Below are positions 23,301 through 34,539 of a stretch of DNA of 64,000 nt, piece after piece (position 1 is the stretch's first letter; each line of letters opens with the position of its first letter). Under the pieces are notes generated by a model. The model saw nothing but the letters and a program-made list of their open reading frames with translations, was not told the origin of the DNA and did no database searches. The position numbers were made by a program, and so were the translations under genes. This DNA comes from Carallia brachiata (Eukaryota; Streptophyta; Magnoliopsida; Malpighiales; Rhizophoraceae): positions 9,007,534 through 9,071,533 of the forward strand of contig JADCRB010000040.1 in the NCBI GenBank assembly GCA_021464245.1, written 5' to 3'.

Positions 23301-26269
23301 AACCCACGCAATGTTACCAAGGTATTTGCACCCACGTGTTCGGTAATATGCTACAAGCAGCCTAGCACCCCATAAAGTCGATTGTGGTGAACTTACGGGT
23401 CTTACACCTGATTAAGTCGTGGACTATATGTTGACATCTCGCATATTGTCACTAGTGGGCTGCCACCTCAGCATGTTTTTGGCAACTGTTTGCGGCGAGC
23501 AAGACCCCAGACACATTTGGGTCAGTATGCTGACACCTTAATCATTACTAATGTCGTGTTAACACATGTGCATCGTCTCCAATGGACTAGCACACTTGTA
23601 CGCTGCTGGCAATCAATTTAGACGGTTGGTAACCAAGCACGTCTAGGACAGCGTAAAGAGAACCTGAGCATTGTCGTTGTGGCTAGTACCTTAGCACATT
23701 GTGGGCTTTGTGTAGACACCCTACGCATTATTGTCAGCATGTCAGCAACTCACATGTTGTCGGAAGAGTGGTGGCACCTAAGTTGCGCTGCAACATAAAC
23801 CCAGCAACGTTGGCGGCCCATCAAATCTTCATTAGCGGGATGGCACGAGCTCAATTTCCATTGTGTTGCATGCAGCGTGATTTTTGTAGCATACTCAGGT
23901 CATTTGCAACAAGATGTGCTAGGGTCAACCACATTATTGTTGATAGTGTTCTGTGCTTGTCTCATCTAATGTTGCAACGTGCTATTGCGGGGAGGCATTG
24001 CAGCACATCGTGGTTGTGTGCGCAAGCTTTGAGCATCGTTGTCAGCGTTCTGACAGCCCATGCATCGTAGCCAACGTATTGGCACTCACATGCTCAATAG
24101 CAAACTACAAGCAGGCTAGCACCCCATCAAGTTGTTTATGTTGAATTAACGTTGCTCAGTACCCAATTATGTCGTGGGCAGTGTGCAAACTCCTCGCTCA
24201 TCATTACCCCTAAACTGGCACCTCAAAATGTCCTTTATAGCGGCATGTGGCAGAAAGGACCATCAACACATTCTGTACTAGGGTCAAGCTACATGCAGAT
24301 TAGCACCACATCAAGTCATATGTGACGAATTGACACTGCCTGGCACCTAGTTGTGTCGTGGGCAGTATGTTCATACCTTGTGCAACGTTACCGCTGGGCT
24401 GGAGCCTCAATATGTCCACTACAACTACCTCCGCTAAGCATTTTTTATTACATACCGACATCTATGCATGGTTTTTAGTGTGATAGCACCCTAGTACATT
24501 GCTGATAGTTGGTAGATATGTTCTAGTAATCTTGCATGTCAGGGACAGCATATAGACACTCCATGCATCGTCACTAGTGGTTAGTGCCATAGCATGTCGA
24601 GGGCTTCCTACAAAATTCTTGTGCATCATCGCCAACATGCTGGCCACTCGCATGTCGTCACAAGAGTGGTAGGACCCTTGTTGCGCTGCACCTTGAATCT
24701 AGTGGGCTTGTAGCCAATCAAATCTTAGTTAGTTGGATGACGCAGCCTCCAATTCTATTGTGTCATGTGCAGCATGCGATTTACAACATTCCTAGGCTAC
24801 TTGCAACATGATGTGTTGGAGTCAATTCCCCAATCATTGGGCAATGTTCTGTTCTTGGATCATAAAATGCATCAATGTGCTACTATAAGGAGGCACCTAG
24901 CACATCAGGGGGAGTTTACGCATGCTCTAGGGGTCGTTGCTTGCATATTGGTAGCCCACGCATCATGGCCAACGTATGGGCACCAACATGCTCTGTAGCA
25001 AGTTTCAAGCAATCTAACACCTCATCAGGTCTCTGACACCCAATTATGTAGTGGGCTATGTGTTGACACCTTGTTCATTGTCGCCAAGAAGTTAGCAACT
25101 TGTGTTGTATTGTTAAGTGTTAGCACCTGCTCCGCACTGTAGCATGAAGCTAGAAGGCTATTAGCCCATCAAATCTTCATTAGTGGGATAACGCAGCCTC
25201 ACACTTCATTGTGTTGTGTTCAGCATGAAATTTACAGTATACTTAGGTCATACGCAACATAATGTAGTGGGCCAACCTACAAATCATAGGTAGTGTTTTA
25301 TGCATGCATAACTGAATGATGCAGGATGCTATTGCTGTAAGGCACCCCAGCACATCAAGGCCACTATTCATATTCTCTAGGCATCGTTGTTAGTGTGATG
25401 CAACCCGCACATCATATTCAATATATTGGCCCCCACGACCTTTATAGCAAGCTCCAAGCAGGCTGGCATTGCGGGGTGCCTACGCAAGTCACCTATGACA
25501 AACTAGCATAGCCTATAACTTAATTTTATTGTGGGCAGTGCGTTGACAGCTAGGGCTTTATCATCAACAGGCTAGCAACTAAGCATGTCCTTGGCAGCTA
25601 CCTCCCGCAGGCTGGACTTGCAATATGTTCAGGTGATGAGCATTTCGGATTGCATGCCAACACATGTGCATCGTCTCCAGCAGGCTAGCACCCTAGTACA
25701 TCATCAATAATTGGTTGAGACGAGCTGGCAATAGAGCACATTGGGGATAGCATGGGGACGCCCCGCATAATGTCACTGGTCGTTGGCACCTTAACACGTC
25801 TGGGCTTCATGTAGACATCCTAGACATCGTTGCCAGCATGCTGATAACCCGAATGTCGTCGCAAGAGTGTTTGTACCCACGTCACGTTGCATTATGTAGT
25901 TAGCAATCTAACAACCCATCAAATTTTTGTCAGCATGGTAACACAACCTCGCACTTTATTGTGTTGTGTGCAGTGTGCTATTTGCAGCATACCCAAATCA
26001 TTTTTAGCATGATGTGCAGGGATCAACCTCAGGATTAAGGGCAATGTTTTGTGCTTGAATCATTTAACGCTGCAGCACGCTATTGTTGGAGAAATTCCAG
26101 CATATCAGTGATCGTATGCACTTCCTCCAGCATCGTTGCCAGTGCAATAGTAGCCCATGCATGATAGCCAGCATATTGGCACCCACATGCTCTATAATAA
26201 ACTACAAACAGGCTGACAGCCAATTAAGTCATTTGCGATAAATTGACGCAACACGGCACCCAATTAAGT

Positions 26270-26274
26270 GGTGG
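26270..26274. repeat. Target-site duplication GGTGG (left)
   Basis: GGTGG immediately before the left LTR is repeated at 34535-34539 immediately after the right LTR. A 5-bp duplication is the norm for plant LTR retrotransposons. Confidence 0.92.
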
Positions 26275-27865
26275 TGTCACATCCCAACTTTGGAGCATGT
26301 GACCGGCGCGACTATCTCAGATGGAGGACCCACCTCGAGACAATCGCAAGCCTTAAATGAAGGAAACGACAAAGCAGAATTCTCGATTCAAAAAAAAGGC
26401 TGAAACAACACAAGTGTTTATCATAAACAAAAGGTGGTACAAGCCCAAATGTTTAGAAAAACTAAGGTCCAGCAAATTGGACTTAGTCTTACAACTTAGA
26501 AAATATATATATCGGCATACAAAAAAAAAAACCGTATCAGCAGAATCTACTATATATATAAACACATAAACACAAGGAAGTACCCCCAGCAGCCTCTAGG
26601 AACGCTCCGAACGTGTACTAAGGACTCGAGTCTCAAAGCCTGAAAATAATTTAAAAGAAAAATAAAGAGTGAGATATACGAATATCTCAGTGAATAAGCC
26701 TGACGCGCATAAAACGGGAGAGTGAATATACTAACTATGATCAGAATGGATTAAATAAATAGGTACATGTCTAAAATAATATAGATGTAACTCCAGGTCG
26801 CAGGTTTAGTAAATATCTCACGGACATAACTAGAGAGCAGAGCAACAGGCATATCGAATCATAATAAATACTTCATAAAAGTTAGCCAGCCAACACTGTC
26901 ACTCCCCCGTCACGGTCAATAGTGGTCACCTACCTACTGAGGTGTACCACAAATGCAAGCTCAGTGTGCACACTGTCTACCGCAGTCTCCGGTAGCTGAG
27001 CGCCTAGTAACCCGTCCCTATTTGATATGTCCGTGCTTATCTTAAATTTCAACAGTAGCAATTCCTCAAGTATTTATGGTTACAAGAAACAGGTATAAAT
27101 ATCAATATAATAATTAAATATAGCAACTCACTCTTCTTTATCGAGGATTATCACTTAGAATATAATTTATTAATTTAAACCATAGAAAATGATTATTCAT
27201 ATACTAGATAAAAATTATATCAAATAATATAAATAAACAATGAAGGTAATCTAGCGCGTTATACGTGTCAAGATTACTCACAGCGATTTAGCTATTTTGA
27301 GATTCACGAGCTCGGCGCAAGTGATGGTCTAGTGGTCTCCGAGGATCCTAAACAGACCAAATAAATATTAAAATAAGTTTACAACTGGACTTAAATTAAT
27401 CTACAAGGTACTAGTGTTTTTAAAAGTCTAGACATTTACCAAAGGGAGATTATATGAAATCAAATAGGGTTGTAAATTCTCTTGCAGATAGTATTGCAAA
27501 GAGAAAGGAATTGGGCAAGACTTTTGTGGCTATTGGAACCGTTCACTTTAAGGAAAAACTAAGGCTATATATAAAAGGAAGAGAAGCTACAACGGCTTCT
27601 TCAAAAGAACCACAAAGTGCCACATTTATGGGTGATGTGTCAATGAACAATGATAAAAGACAATAGGTTGATACCCAAGGTGGTAGCAATATAATGAGAG
27701 AGGTGTACCCCATTCCATGCATGTAGGCATCCAAGGTTGCCATATGGTCTAGTAGCTTGACACCTATACATAAGGTGGCAGCAACATAATGAAAGAGTGT
27801 CCCCCATTCCATGCATGTAAGCATCCAAAGTTGCCACATGGTCCAGTAAGATTCTGGTTATTACA
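26275..27865 (-). repeat. 3' LTR of the chromovirus-like element
   Basis: It begins TGTCACATCC and ends GGTTATTACA on the + strand; on the coding strand it reads TGTAATAACC...GGGATGTGACA. It differs from the 5' LTR in an A run (11 versus 9 bases near 26521), a 2-bp indel near 26645 and an A/G substitution near 27785. It contains a T/A-rich middle and a small open frame at 27454-27666 present identically in both LTRs; the frame has no family resemblance. Confidence 0.95.
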
Positions 27866-27881
27866 ATCTACCCCCCTTAAA
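27866..27881 (-). other. Polypurine tract of the chromovirus-like element
   Basis: On the - strand TTAAGGGGGGTAGAT lies directly before the 3' LTR. A purine tract at this place primes plus-strand DNA synthesis. Confidence 0.8.
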
Positions 27882-27915
27882 TTAAATTCGTCCTCGAATT
27901 TACTAGGCGTTGGGT

Positions 27916-28200
27916 TTACTTACCAGGAGTTGGAAACATATATGGATATTTCATTTTCATATTCGCTTCCGTTTCCCAGGTGACTTCTTTTCCAGGTTGG
28001 GTATCCCAAGCTACTTTAACTAGATTGACTTCCTTAGAGCGTAGCTTTTTCACACTAGTATCCAGGATTTCAATTGGTTGGACTTCATAGGTCAGATCAT
28101 CCTTTAGTTCAACGGTTGGGAAATAACTACATGCGATGGATCTGGAAGATATTTCCGTAACATTGACACATGAAATACTGGATGGATCCGAGAAACTCTG
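27916..28200 (-). pseudogene. Chromodomain-like C-terminal tail of integrase
   Basis: The frame reads VELKDDLTYEVQPIEILD, then KKLRSKEVNLVKVAWD and VTWETEANMKMKYPYMF, ending at 27916. This is the chromodomain-related module that follows integrase in chromoviruses and is thought to guide insertion to certain chromatin. The join to the integrase core needs two single-base frame changes, near 28190-28196 and 28120-28124. The module itself is uninterrupted. Confidence 0.82.
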
Positions 28201-29272
28201 GTGGTAGCTCCAATTTATAGGCTGTGGCTCCAACACGTTCCAATATCTCGTATGGACCAATAAAACGCGGACTAAGTTTTCCTTTCTTTCCAAATCGAAG
28301 TACACCTTTCATTGGTGAAACTCGTAGGAACACCAAATCGCCTACTATAAACTCCAATTCACGTCGTCGACGATCTGCATATGCCTTTTGTCGACTCTGG
28401 GCAGCTGCCATACTATCCCGAATCATACGAATTTTCTCCAAATTCCTTTCTAGTATTTCAGGTCCCAAAACAGGTTCTAATTGTTTCTTCTCTCCCAATT
28501 CATCCCAGTACAAAGGTGATCGACACTTACGGCCGTATAAGGCTTCATATGGAGCCATCTTAATGGTTGATTGGTAGCTGTTATTGTATGCAAATTCAAC
28601 CAACGGCAAATGTTGGTCCCAACTACCTCCAAACTCCATCACACATGCCCGTAGCATATCTTCTAGAGTCTGTATGGTGCGTTCAGATTGACCATCTGTC
28701 TGTGGGTGGAATGCCGTGCTAAATTCCAATTGAGTCCCCATGGCTTTCTGAAATTCCCTCCAAAACCGCGAAGTGAATTGTGGTCCTCTGTCAGATACAA
28801 TAGATACTGGCACTCCATGCAAACTCACAATCTTATTTACATATAGCTGAGCCAGCCTTTCAAAACCATAAGTCGCTCGAATTGCCAAGAAATGTGCACT
28901 CTTGGTTAATCGATCTACGATGACCCAAATGGCATCATGTCGATCTCGTGTGAGTGGCAATCCAACCACAAAATCCATTGCTACACTCTCCCATTTCCAT
29001 TCAGGGATTGGTAGGGGTTGCAAGGTTCCAGCAGGCTTTTGGTGTTCAGCTTTAATTTGCTGACACACGAGGCACTTCGAAACGAATTCTGCTATATCTT
29101 TCTTCATATTCTCCCACCAATACGCCCGACGCAAATCTTGGTACATCTTTGTTGTTCCAGGATGCACGGTATACGCAGTATTGTGTGCCTCTTCTAGTAT
29201 TTGTCTCCGAAAGTTGTCTAAATTTGGAACACAAAGTCGTTCACCATACCACAGCACGCCTTCAGAGTCTAC
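28160..29272 (-). pseudogene. Integrase of the chromovirus-like element
   Basis: A long open frame (29257 down to 28127) holds the complete integrase. First comes the zinc-binding HHCC region (HNTAYTVHPGTTK and CLVCQQIK), then the catalytic core with the first Asp in MDFVVGLP, the second in VSDRGPQFTS and the Glu in DGQSERTIQTLED. After it come the PYEALYGRKCRSPLYW block and the C-terminal GKLSPRFIGPYEIL block. All catalytic residues are present. It is cut off from RNase H by an extra base in a T run (29273-29276 on +) and from its chromodomain tail by a missing base. It inserts the DNA copy into the genome. Confidence 0.9.
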
Positions 29273-29950
29273 AAAATTCTTGCATGCGTTCGGCTAACAC
29301 ATTTTCTTTAATCTTCTGCAAATGTGGGTCTCTAGTTTGAGCAGCCTTAATGCTTCCTTTCAATTGTGGTTTAGCCTGAAAATAAGCTATTAAAGCTCCT
29401 GAGATTCCCACTGACATCTTCAAACCCCGCTCGAGTAATTGGTTCAATTCGCTTTGGTTTTGTCTCTTCTCTACTGAGATATGCGCTATACTTCCCATAG
29501 ACTTCCTGCTCAGAGCATCAGCCACAACATTCGCTTTACCTGGATGATACTGAATAACACAGTCGTAATCCTTCAGCAATTCTATCCAACGTCTCTGACG
29601 CATATTCAAATCTTTCTGCTCCATGATGTACTTCAAACTCTTGTGGTCGGTAAAGATCTCACAAGTATCACCGTAGAGATAGTGTCGCCAGAGTTTTAGT
29701 GCAAAAATCACTGCTGCCATCTCTAGATCATGAGTTGGATAGTTCTGCTCATGTTTCTTCAATTGTCGAGAGGCGTAGGCAATGACTCTACCATGCTGCA
29801 TCAACACACAACCAAGTCCCACTCGTGAAGCATCACAATATACTGTAAATCCTCCAGTTTCTGATGGAAGGGATAACACCGGTGCTGATGTGAGTAATTC
29901 TTTAAGTTTCTGAAAGTCTCTAGTACACTCCTCGATCCACTCGAATCTGA
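29262..29950 (-). pseudogene. RNase H and connection of the chromovirus-like element
   Basis: The frame begins [20 protein letters not shown] in sense order and continues through [27 protein letters not shown] and [14 protein letters not shown] to [10 protein letters not shown], all standard gypsy RNase H blocks with the Asp of YCDAS and of FTDHKS kept. It removes the RNA strand of the RNA-DNA hybrid. The frame is separated from the reverse transcriptase by an extra base in a G run (29951-29955 on the + strand as CCCCC) and from integrase at 29273-29276. Confidence 0.88.
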
Positions 29951-30790
29951 CCCCCTTTCCGAGTCAATTTAGTCATTGATGCTGCAATTCGAGAGAATTC
30001 TGGCACAAATTTGCGGTAATAACCTGCCAATCCCAAGAAACTGCGAACTTCTCCTACTGTAGTGGGTTGCGGCCACTGCTTAACTGCTTCAATCTTCTTT
30101 GGGTCTACCTCAACCCCTTTCTCAGAAATAACGTGGCCCAAGAATGTCACACTTCGAAGCCAGAACTCGCACTTGCTAAACTTGCCATATAACTTCTCAT
30201 CTTTCAACTTCTGCAAGACAATTCTTAAATGCTTTTTGTGCTCTTCCTCGCTTGAAGAGTAAATCAAGATGTCATCAATAAACACAATGACAAACTGATC
30301 TAAAAACGGCTTGAAGACTCGATTCATCAAATCCATGAAAGCTGCAGGGGCATTTGTTAACCCAAAAGGCAGTACACGGAATTCATAATGACCATACCGA
30401 GTTCGAAATGCTGTTTTGGGTACATCTTCTTCTCGCACTCTCAGCTGATGATACCCTGAGCGTAAATCAATCTTTGAAAAATACAAGCTCCTTGTAGCTG
30501 ATCAAATAGATCGTCAATCCGTGGTAGTGGATATTTATTCTTTATTGTGACTTTGTTCAACTGACGATAGTCAATACAAAGTCGCATAGTCCCATCTTTC
30601 TTCTTAACAAACAGCACTGGTGCTCCCCACGGTGACACACTGGGGCGAATATACCCCTTATCCAGTAATTCCTGCAATTGCACCTTCAATTCCTTTAGCT
30701 CAGCAGGTGACATTCGATATGGAGTGATCGATATAGGTTCGGTGCCCGGTAGTAAATCAATACAAAATTCAATCTCTCGATCCGGGGGTA
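29950..30790 (-). pseudogene. Reverse transcriptase of the chromovirus-like element
   Basis: The N-terminal part (30441-30790) reads [20 protein letters not shown], then [20 protein letters not shown] and [20 protein letters not shown]. The frame then changes near 30477-30482 in an A/T run and continues as [33 protein letters not shown], the catalytic FIDDILIYS, and [11 protein letters not shown]. All sequence blocks of a gypsy reverse transcriptase, including the catalytic Asp residues, are present in order. Confidence 0.92.
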
Positions 30791-31139
30791 ATCCTGGCAA
30801 CTCATCAGGAAACACTTCCAAAAATTCTTGCACCACTGGGATATCTTCTATTTTGGGTATAGGTTTACTAGCATCTTGTAGAAGGGCCAAGTAAGCTAAA
30901 CATTTCTTTTTAATCATCCGCTTCGCTCCTAACCAAGAGATTAGGTTGTAAGGTACAGAACTTTTATCCCCTTGAAATTTAATCTCTTCTTCACCTGGCA
31001 ACTTCAGGGTTATCATCTTTTGACGACAGTCTAGCGAAGCATGGTGCGCTGCTAGCCAATCCATTCCCAATATTACATCAAAATCCGTCATGTCGAGCAC
31101 CACCAAATCCACACTAAAATCATGTTCTTTTATTCGAAC

Positions 31140-31420
31140 TATGCACTTCTCACACACTTGATCAGCATCTAAGGTTCCTCCCATAGGATTATGTACAGTT
31201 AATGGTGTGGTTAAGGGTCTAGGATTGACGGGTAATTTAGAGGCTAATGTGTATGACACATATGAATGGGTGGAGCCAGGATCAAATAAAGCTCTAATAG
31301 GAATGGAATAAAGAGCGAGGGTACCTGCTACCACAGCATTAGAAACTTCTGCATTCCCTGGTACCATGGCATAGACCCGAGCTTGTCCATGCCCAGATGA
31401 TGTTTGTCTTTGACCTCCAC
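31140..31420 (-). pseudogene. Aspartic protease of the chromovirus-like element
   Basis: The frame contains [20 protein letters not shown], where FDPGS replaces the more usual FDSGS or FDTGS active-site triplet, and about 75 residues later [20 protein letters not shown], the second conserved hydrophobic block. It is continuous with the reverse transcriptase frame downstream and with the zinc knuckle upstream. It would cut the polyprotein. Confidence 0.87.
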
Positions 31421-31529
31421 GACTTCCACTAGAGCTACTTGTCCTAGAAGTACCTCGCCCTCCTGACTGGCCTGCAACAGGTGATGGTACCGAAGCCTGT
31501 GAGGGTGCTAAGCGAGGTTGCCTCCCAAG

Positions 31530-32686
31530 CTCTGGGCACTCCCTAATCATATGTCCCGTCTGTCCACAATGGAAACATGCACCCGTCTGGTGGCGACACA
31601 CCCCCGAGTGTAGATTCCCACAATACTGGCATAGCGGTGTACTCCCACTGACAGTACTAGTTCCTCGTCCAGTAGAAGGACTCCCTGAATAGGCACGAAA
31701 TCCCCCTCTCTGCGGATAGCTGATCCTTCCTCTTGGGAAGAGACTTCTTTCAAGCAGCCGAGTCTGTGGGGTCCGTTCTTCAGTTCTTGTAGAACTCCCT
31801 TCACCTCGGGATTGGGATCAAATTTGGCCTTCCTTCGTTGAGCATAATCACGTTCTTCTCTAGTCCGCTCCTCCACCATCCGCGCCCGGTCGACTACTGC
31901 TGCATATGATCTGAGATCCATCGAAATTACACTCTTGTATATGCCAGTATTAAGGCCTTTCAAGAACCTCTTCACCTTCTGTTCCTCATCTTGAACTAAA
32001 TATGTAGCATACTTGGCAAGGTGACTAAATTCCCGTTCATACTCATCAACAGTACGTCCCAACTGCCTTAAGTTCTCAAATTCATATGCCCTCCTATCTC
32101 GGACGCTCTGAGGCAAGTAAATTTTCAGAAACTCCGCACGAAACTGTTCCCAAGTTACCGGGACAGTCCTGCCTCCCAAGCTATCCTTCCAACCATTGTA
32201 CCAAGTCAAGACGACCTCTCCAGTGAGTCGATATGCAGCTAACTCCACTTTTCTGGAATTATCAACTCCCATCGGGTCAAGTCTTCGCTCCATCTCCATC
32301 AACCATGTCTCCGGGTCCTCTCCTTCTTGATGGGAATAGGTAGGGGGTTTCAGCTTCATAAAATCTACAAGGGACATATCAACTCCCGTAGATGGTTGAC
32401 GTACCGGAGCTCGGGCTAGAGTTCCAGCCATTTGTTGTATGGCCTGCTGTGTCTCTTGTAGTCCCAAGGCCAAGTCTTCAACTGTGATGGCCCTTCCTAG
32501 TGTTGCGGCAACTCCACGTCCTTGTTGTTCTCCTGAGGCTATGGTTGCAGCGGACATTTCTGCAGTCGGTGGCACGTGTCGACTTCGGGGTCTTCTAGGC
32601 CGATTTGCAAGTGGATCACGTGGTCTCGATTGTTCATTGGGTGCCTCCGGCTCACGAGTCGCTGGAACTCGAGTTTTCGGTGGCAT
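31530..32686 (-). pseudogene. gag of the chromovirus-like element
   Basis: The ATG at 32686 opens MPPKTRVPATREPEAP. The Gag core follows: FMKLKPPTYSHQEGEDPETW, then RKVELAAYRLTGEVVLTWY, FRAEFLKIYLPQSVRDRRAY and FLKGLNTGIYKSVISMDLR. The matching downstream part, with the CX2CX4HX4C zinc knuckle ([14 protein letters not shown]), is in another reading frame. The change maps to a CCC run near 31808-31810, where one base seems to be missing. After it, the frame stays open into protease and reverse transcriptase, as in a single gag-pol polyprotein. Confidence 0.9.
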
Positions 32687-32931
32687 TTTATCCTATAGAC
32701 ATGAGATATGCACCTCACATGTTAGTTGTCATGAAAAAAATAATTACAGAAAACAAGTCCTAGCTGGGGATAACAAACCACAAAACCTAAACTCCGCTAA
32801 TACGTCAATCAAGACACAGGGCCTATCCATTCTAAGGTAACAGGATTAAGTGGCATGCTACACCAAATCCCAAGGAACTTAGAATGCATATTCCCCACCA
32901 GAATACAATAGGGTGTATAAAAGAAAACTGA

Positions 32932-32943
32932 GCTCTGATACCA
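32932..32943 (-). other. Primer-binding site (initiator tRNA-Met)
   Basis: On the - strand TGGTATCAGAGC, the exact complement of the plant initiator tRNA-Met 3' end, lies 4 bases inside the 5' LTR. Confidence 0.95.
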
Positions 32944-32947
32944 ACTT

Positions 32948-34534
32948 TGTCACATCCCAACTTTGGAGCATGTGACCGGCGCGACTATCTCAGATGGAGG
33001 ACCCACCTCGAGACAATCGCAAGCCTTAAATGAAGGAAACGACAAAGCAGAATTCTCGATTCAAAAAAAAGGCTGAAACAACACAAGTGTTTATCATAAA
33101 CAAAAGGTGGTACAAGCCCAAATGTTTAGAAAAACTAAGGTCCAGCAAATTGGACTTAGTCTTACAACTTAGAAAATATATATATCGGCATACAAAAAAA
33201 AACCGTATCAGCAGAATCTACTATATATATAAACACATAAACACAAGGAAGTACCCCCAGCAGCCTCTAGGAACGCTCCGAACGTGTACTAAGGACTCGA
33301 GTCTCAAAGCCTGAAATATTTAAAAGAAAAATAAAGAGTGAGATATACGAATATCTCAGTGAATAAGCCTGACGCGCATAAAACGGGAGAGTGAATATAC
33401 TAACTATGATCAGAATGGATTAAATAAATAGGTACATGTCTAAAATAATATAGATGTAACTCCAGGTCGCAGGTTTAGTAAATATCTCACGGACATAACT
33501 AGAGAGCAGAGCAACAGGCATATCGAATCATAATAAATACTTCATAAAAGTTAGCCAGCCAACACTGTCACTCCCCCGTCACGGTCAATAGTGGTCACCT
33601 ACCTACTGAGGTGTACCACAAATGCAAGCTCAGTGTGCACACTGTCTACCGCAGTCTCCGGTAGCTGAGCGCCTAGTAACCCGTCCCTATTTGATATGTC
33701 CGTGCTTATCTTAAATTTCAACAGTAGCAATTCCTCAAGTATTTATGGTTACAAGAAACAGGTATAAATATCAATATAATAATTAAATATAGCAACTCAC
33801 TCTTCTTTATCGAGGATTATCACTTAGAATATAATTTATTAATTTAAACCATAGAAAATGATTATTCATATACTAGATAAAAATTATATCAAATAATATA
33901 AATAAACAATGAAGGTAATCTAGCGCGTTATACGTGTCAAGATTACTCACAGCGATTTAGCTATTTTGAGATTCACGAGCTCGGCGCAAGTGATGGTCTA
34001 GTGGTCTCCGAGGATCCTAAACAGACCAAATAAATATTAAAATAAGTTTACAACTGGACTTAAATTAATCTACAAGGTACTAGTGTTTTTAAAAGTCTAG
34101 ACATTTACCAAAGGGAGATTATATGAAATCAAATAGGGTTGTAAATTCTCTTGCAGATAGTATTGCAAAGAGAAAGGAATTGGGCAAGACTTTTGTGGCT
34201 ATTGGAACCGTTCACTTTAAGGAAAAACTAAGGCTATATATAAAAGGAAGAGAAGCTACAACGGCTTCTTCAAAAGAACCACAAAGTGCCACATTTATGG
34301 GTGATGTGTCAATGAACAATGATAAAAGACAATAGGTTGATACCCAAGGTGGTAGCAATATAATGAGAGAGGTGTACCCCATTCCATGCATGTAGGCATC
34401 CAAGGTTGCCATATGGTCTAGTAGCTTGACACCTATACATAAGGTGGCAGCAACGTAATGAAAGAGTGTCCCCCATTCCATGCATGTAAGCATCCAAAGT
34501 TGCCACATGGTCCAGTAAGATTCTGGTTATTACA
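32948..34534 (-). repeat. 5' LTR of the chromovirus-like element
   Basis: Near-identical to the copy at 26275-27865, as described there. As 5' LTR it would carry the promoter for the element's RNA, which reads leftward through gag and pol. Confidence 0.95.
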
Positions 34535-34539
34535 GGTGG
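34535..34539. repeat. Target-site duplication GGTGG (right)
   Basis: Matches 26270-26274. Confidence 0.92.

Larger units (their letters stand above)
18771..26274. repeat. Left block of a diverged ~0.7-kb tandem repeat array
   Basis: The same ordered series of short blocks recurs many times. A typical monomer contains, in order: 'acacatgtgcatcgtctcc', 'agtacatcgtcgacagttgg', 'gcccatcaaatcttc', 'tgtgttgtgtgcagc', 'ctatttgcagcatacccag', 'gtgttctgtgcttgcatca', 'gcaagctgcaagcaggctgg' and 'gtcgtgggcagtgtgttgac'. The 'cccatcaaatctt' block is seen near 18807, 19365, 20247, 21010, 21749, 22405, 23061, 23817, 24714, 25166 and 25914. Spacing is mostly 650-760 bp, with shorter and longer units that indicate internal deletions or duplications. 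Units are strongly diverged from one another. No known protein family is encoded. The array continues at 34540 beyond an inserted gypsy element. Confidence 0.88.
26275..34534 (-). mobile_element. Ty3/gypsy chromovirus-like (Tekay/Del type) LTR retrotransposon, 8260 bp
   Basis: The element is bounded by two direct LTRs of 1591 and 1587 bp and the 5-bp duplication GGTGG, and lies inside the tandem array. Read on the - strand it has LTR, tRNA-Met primer-binding site, gag, protease, reverse transcriptase, RNase H, integrase, a chromodomain-like tail, polypurine tract and LTR. This order and the C-terminal tail identify a chromovirus, most like the Tekay/Del group. I saw only one substitution and two 2-bp indels between the LTRs, so insertion was recent. 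Yet the coding region has at least six single-base frame changes. Confidence 0.95.

Noticed and set aside
27454..27666. Open frame of 70 codons present twice (also 34123-34335)
   Set aside because: The duplication is simply because it lies in both LTRs; no protein family is recognisable, so it is not counted as a gene.
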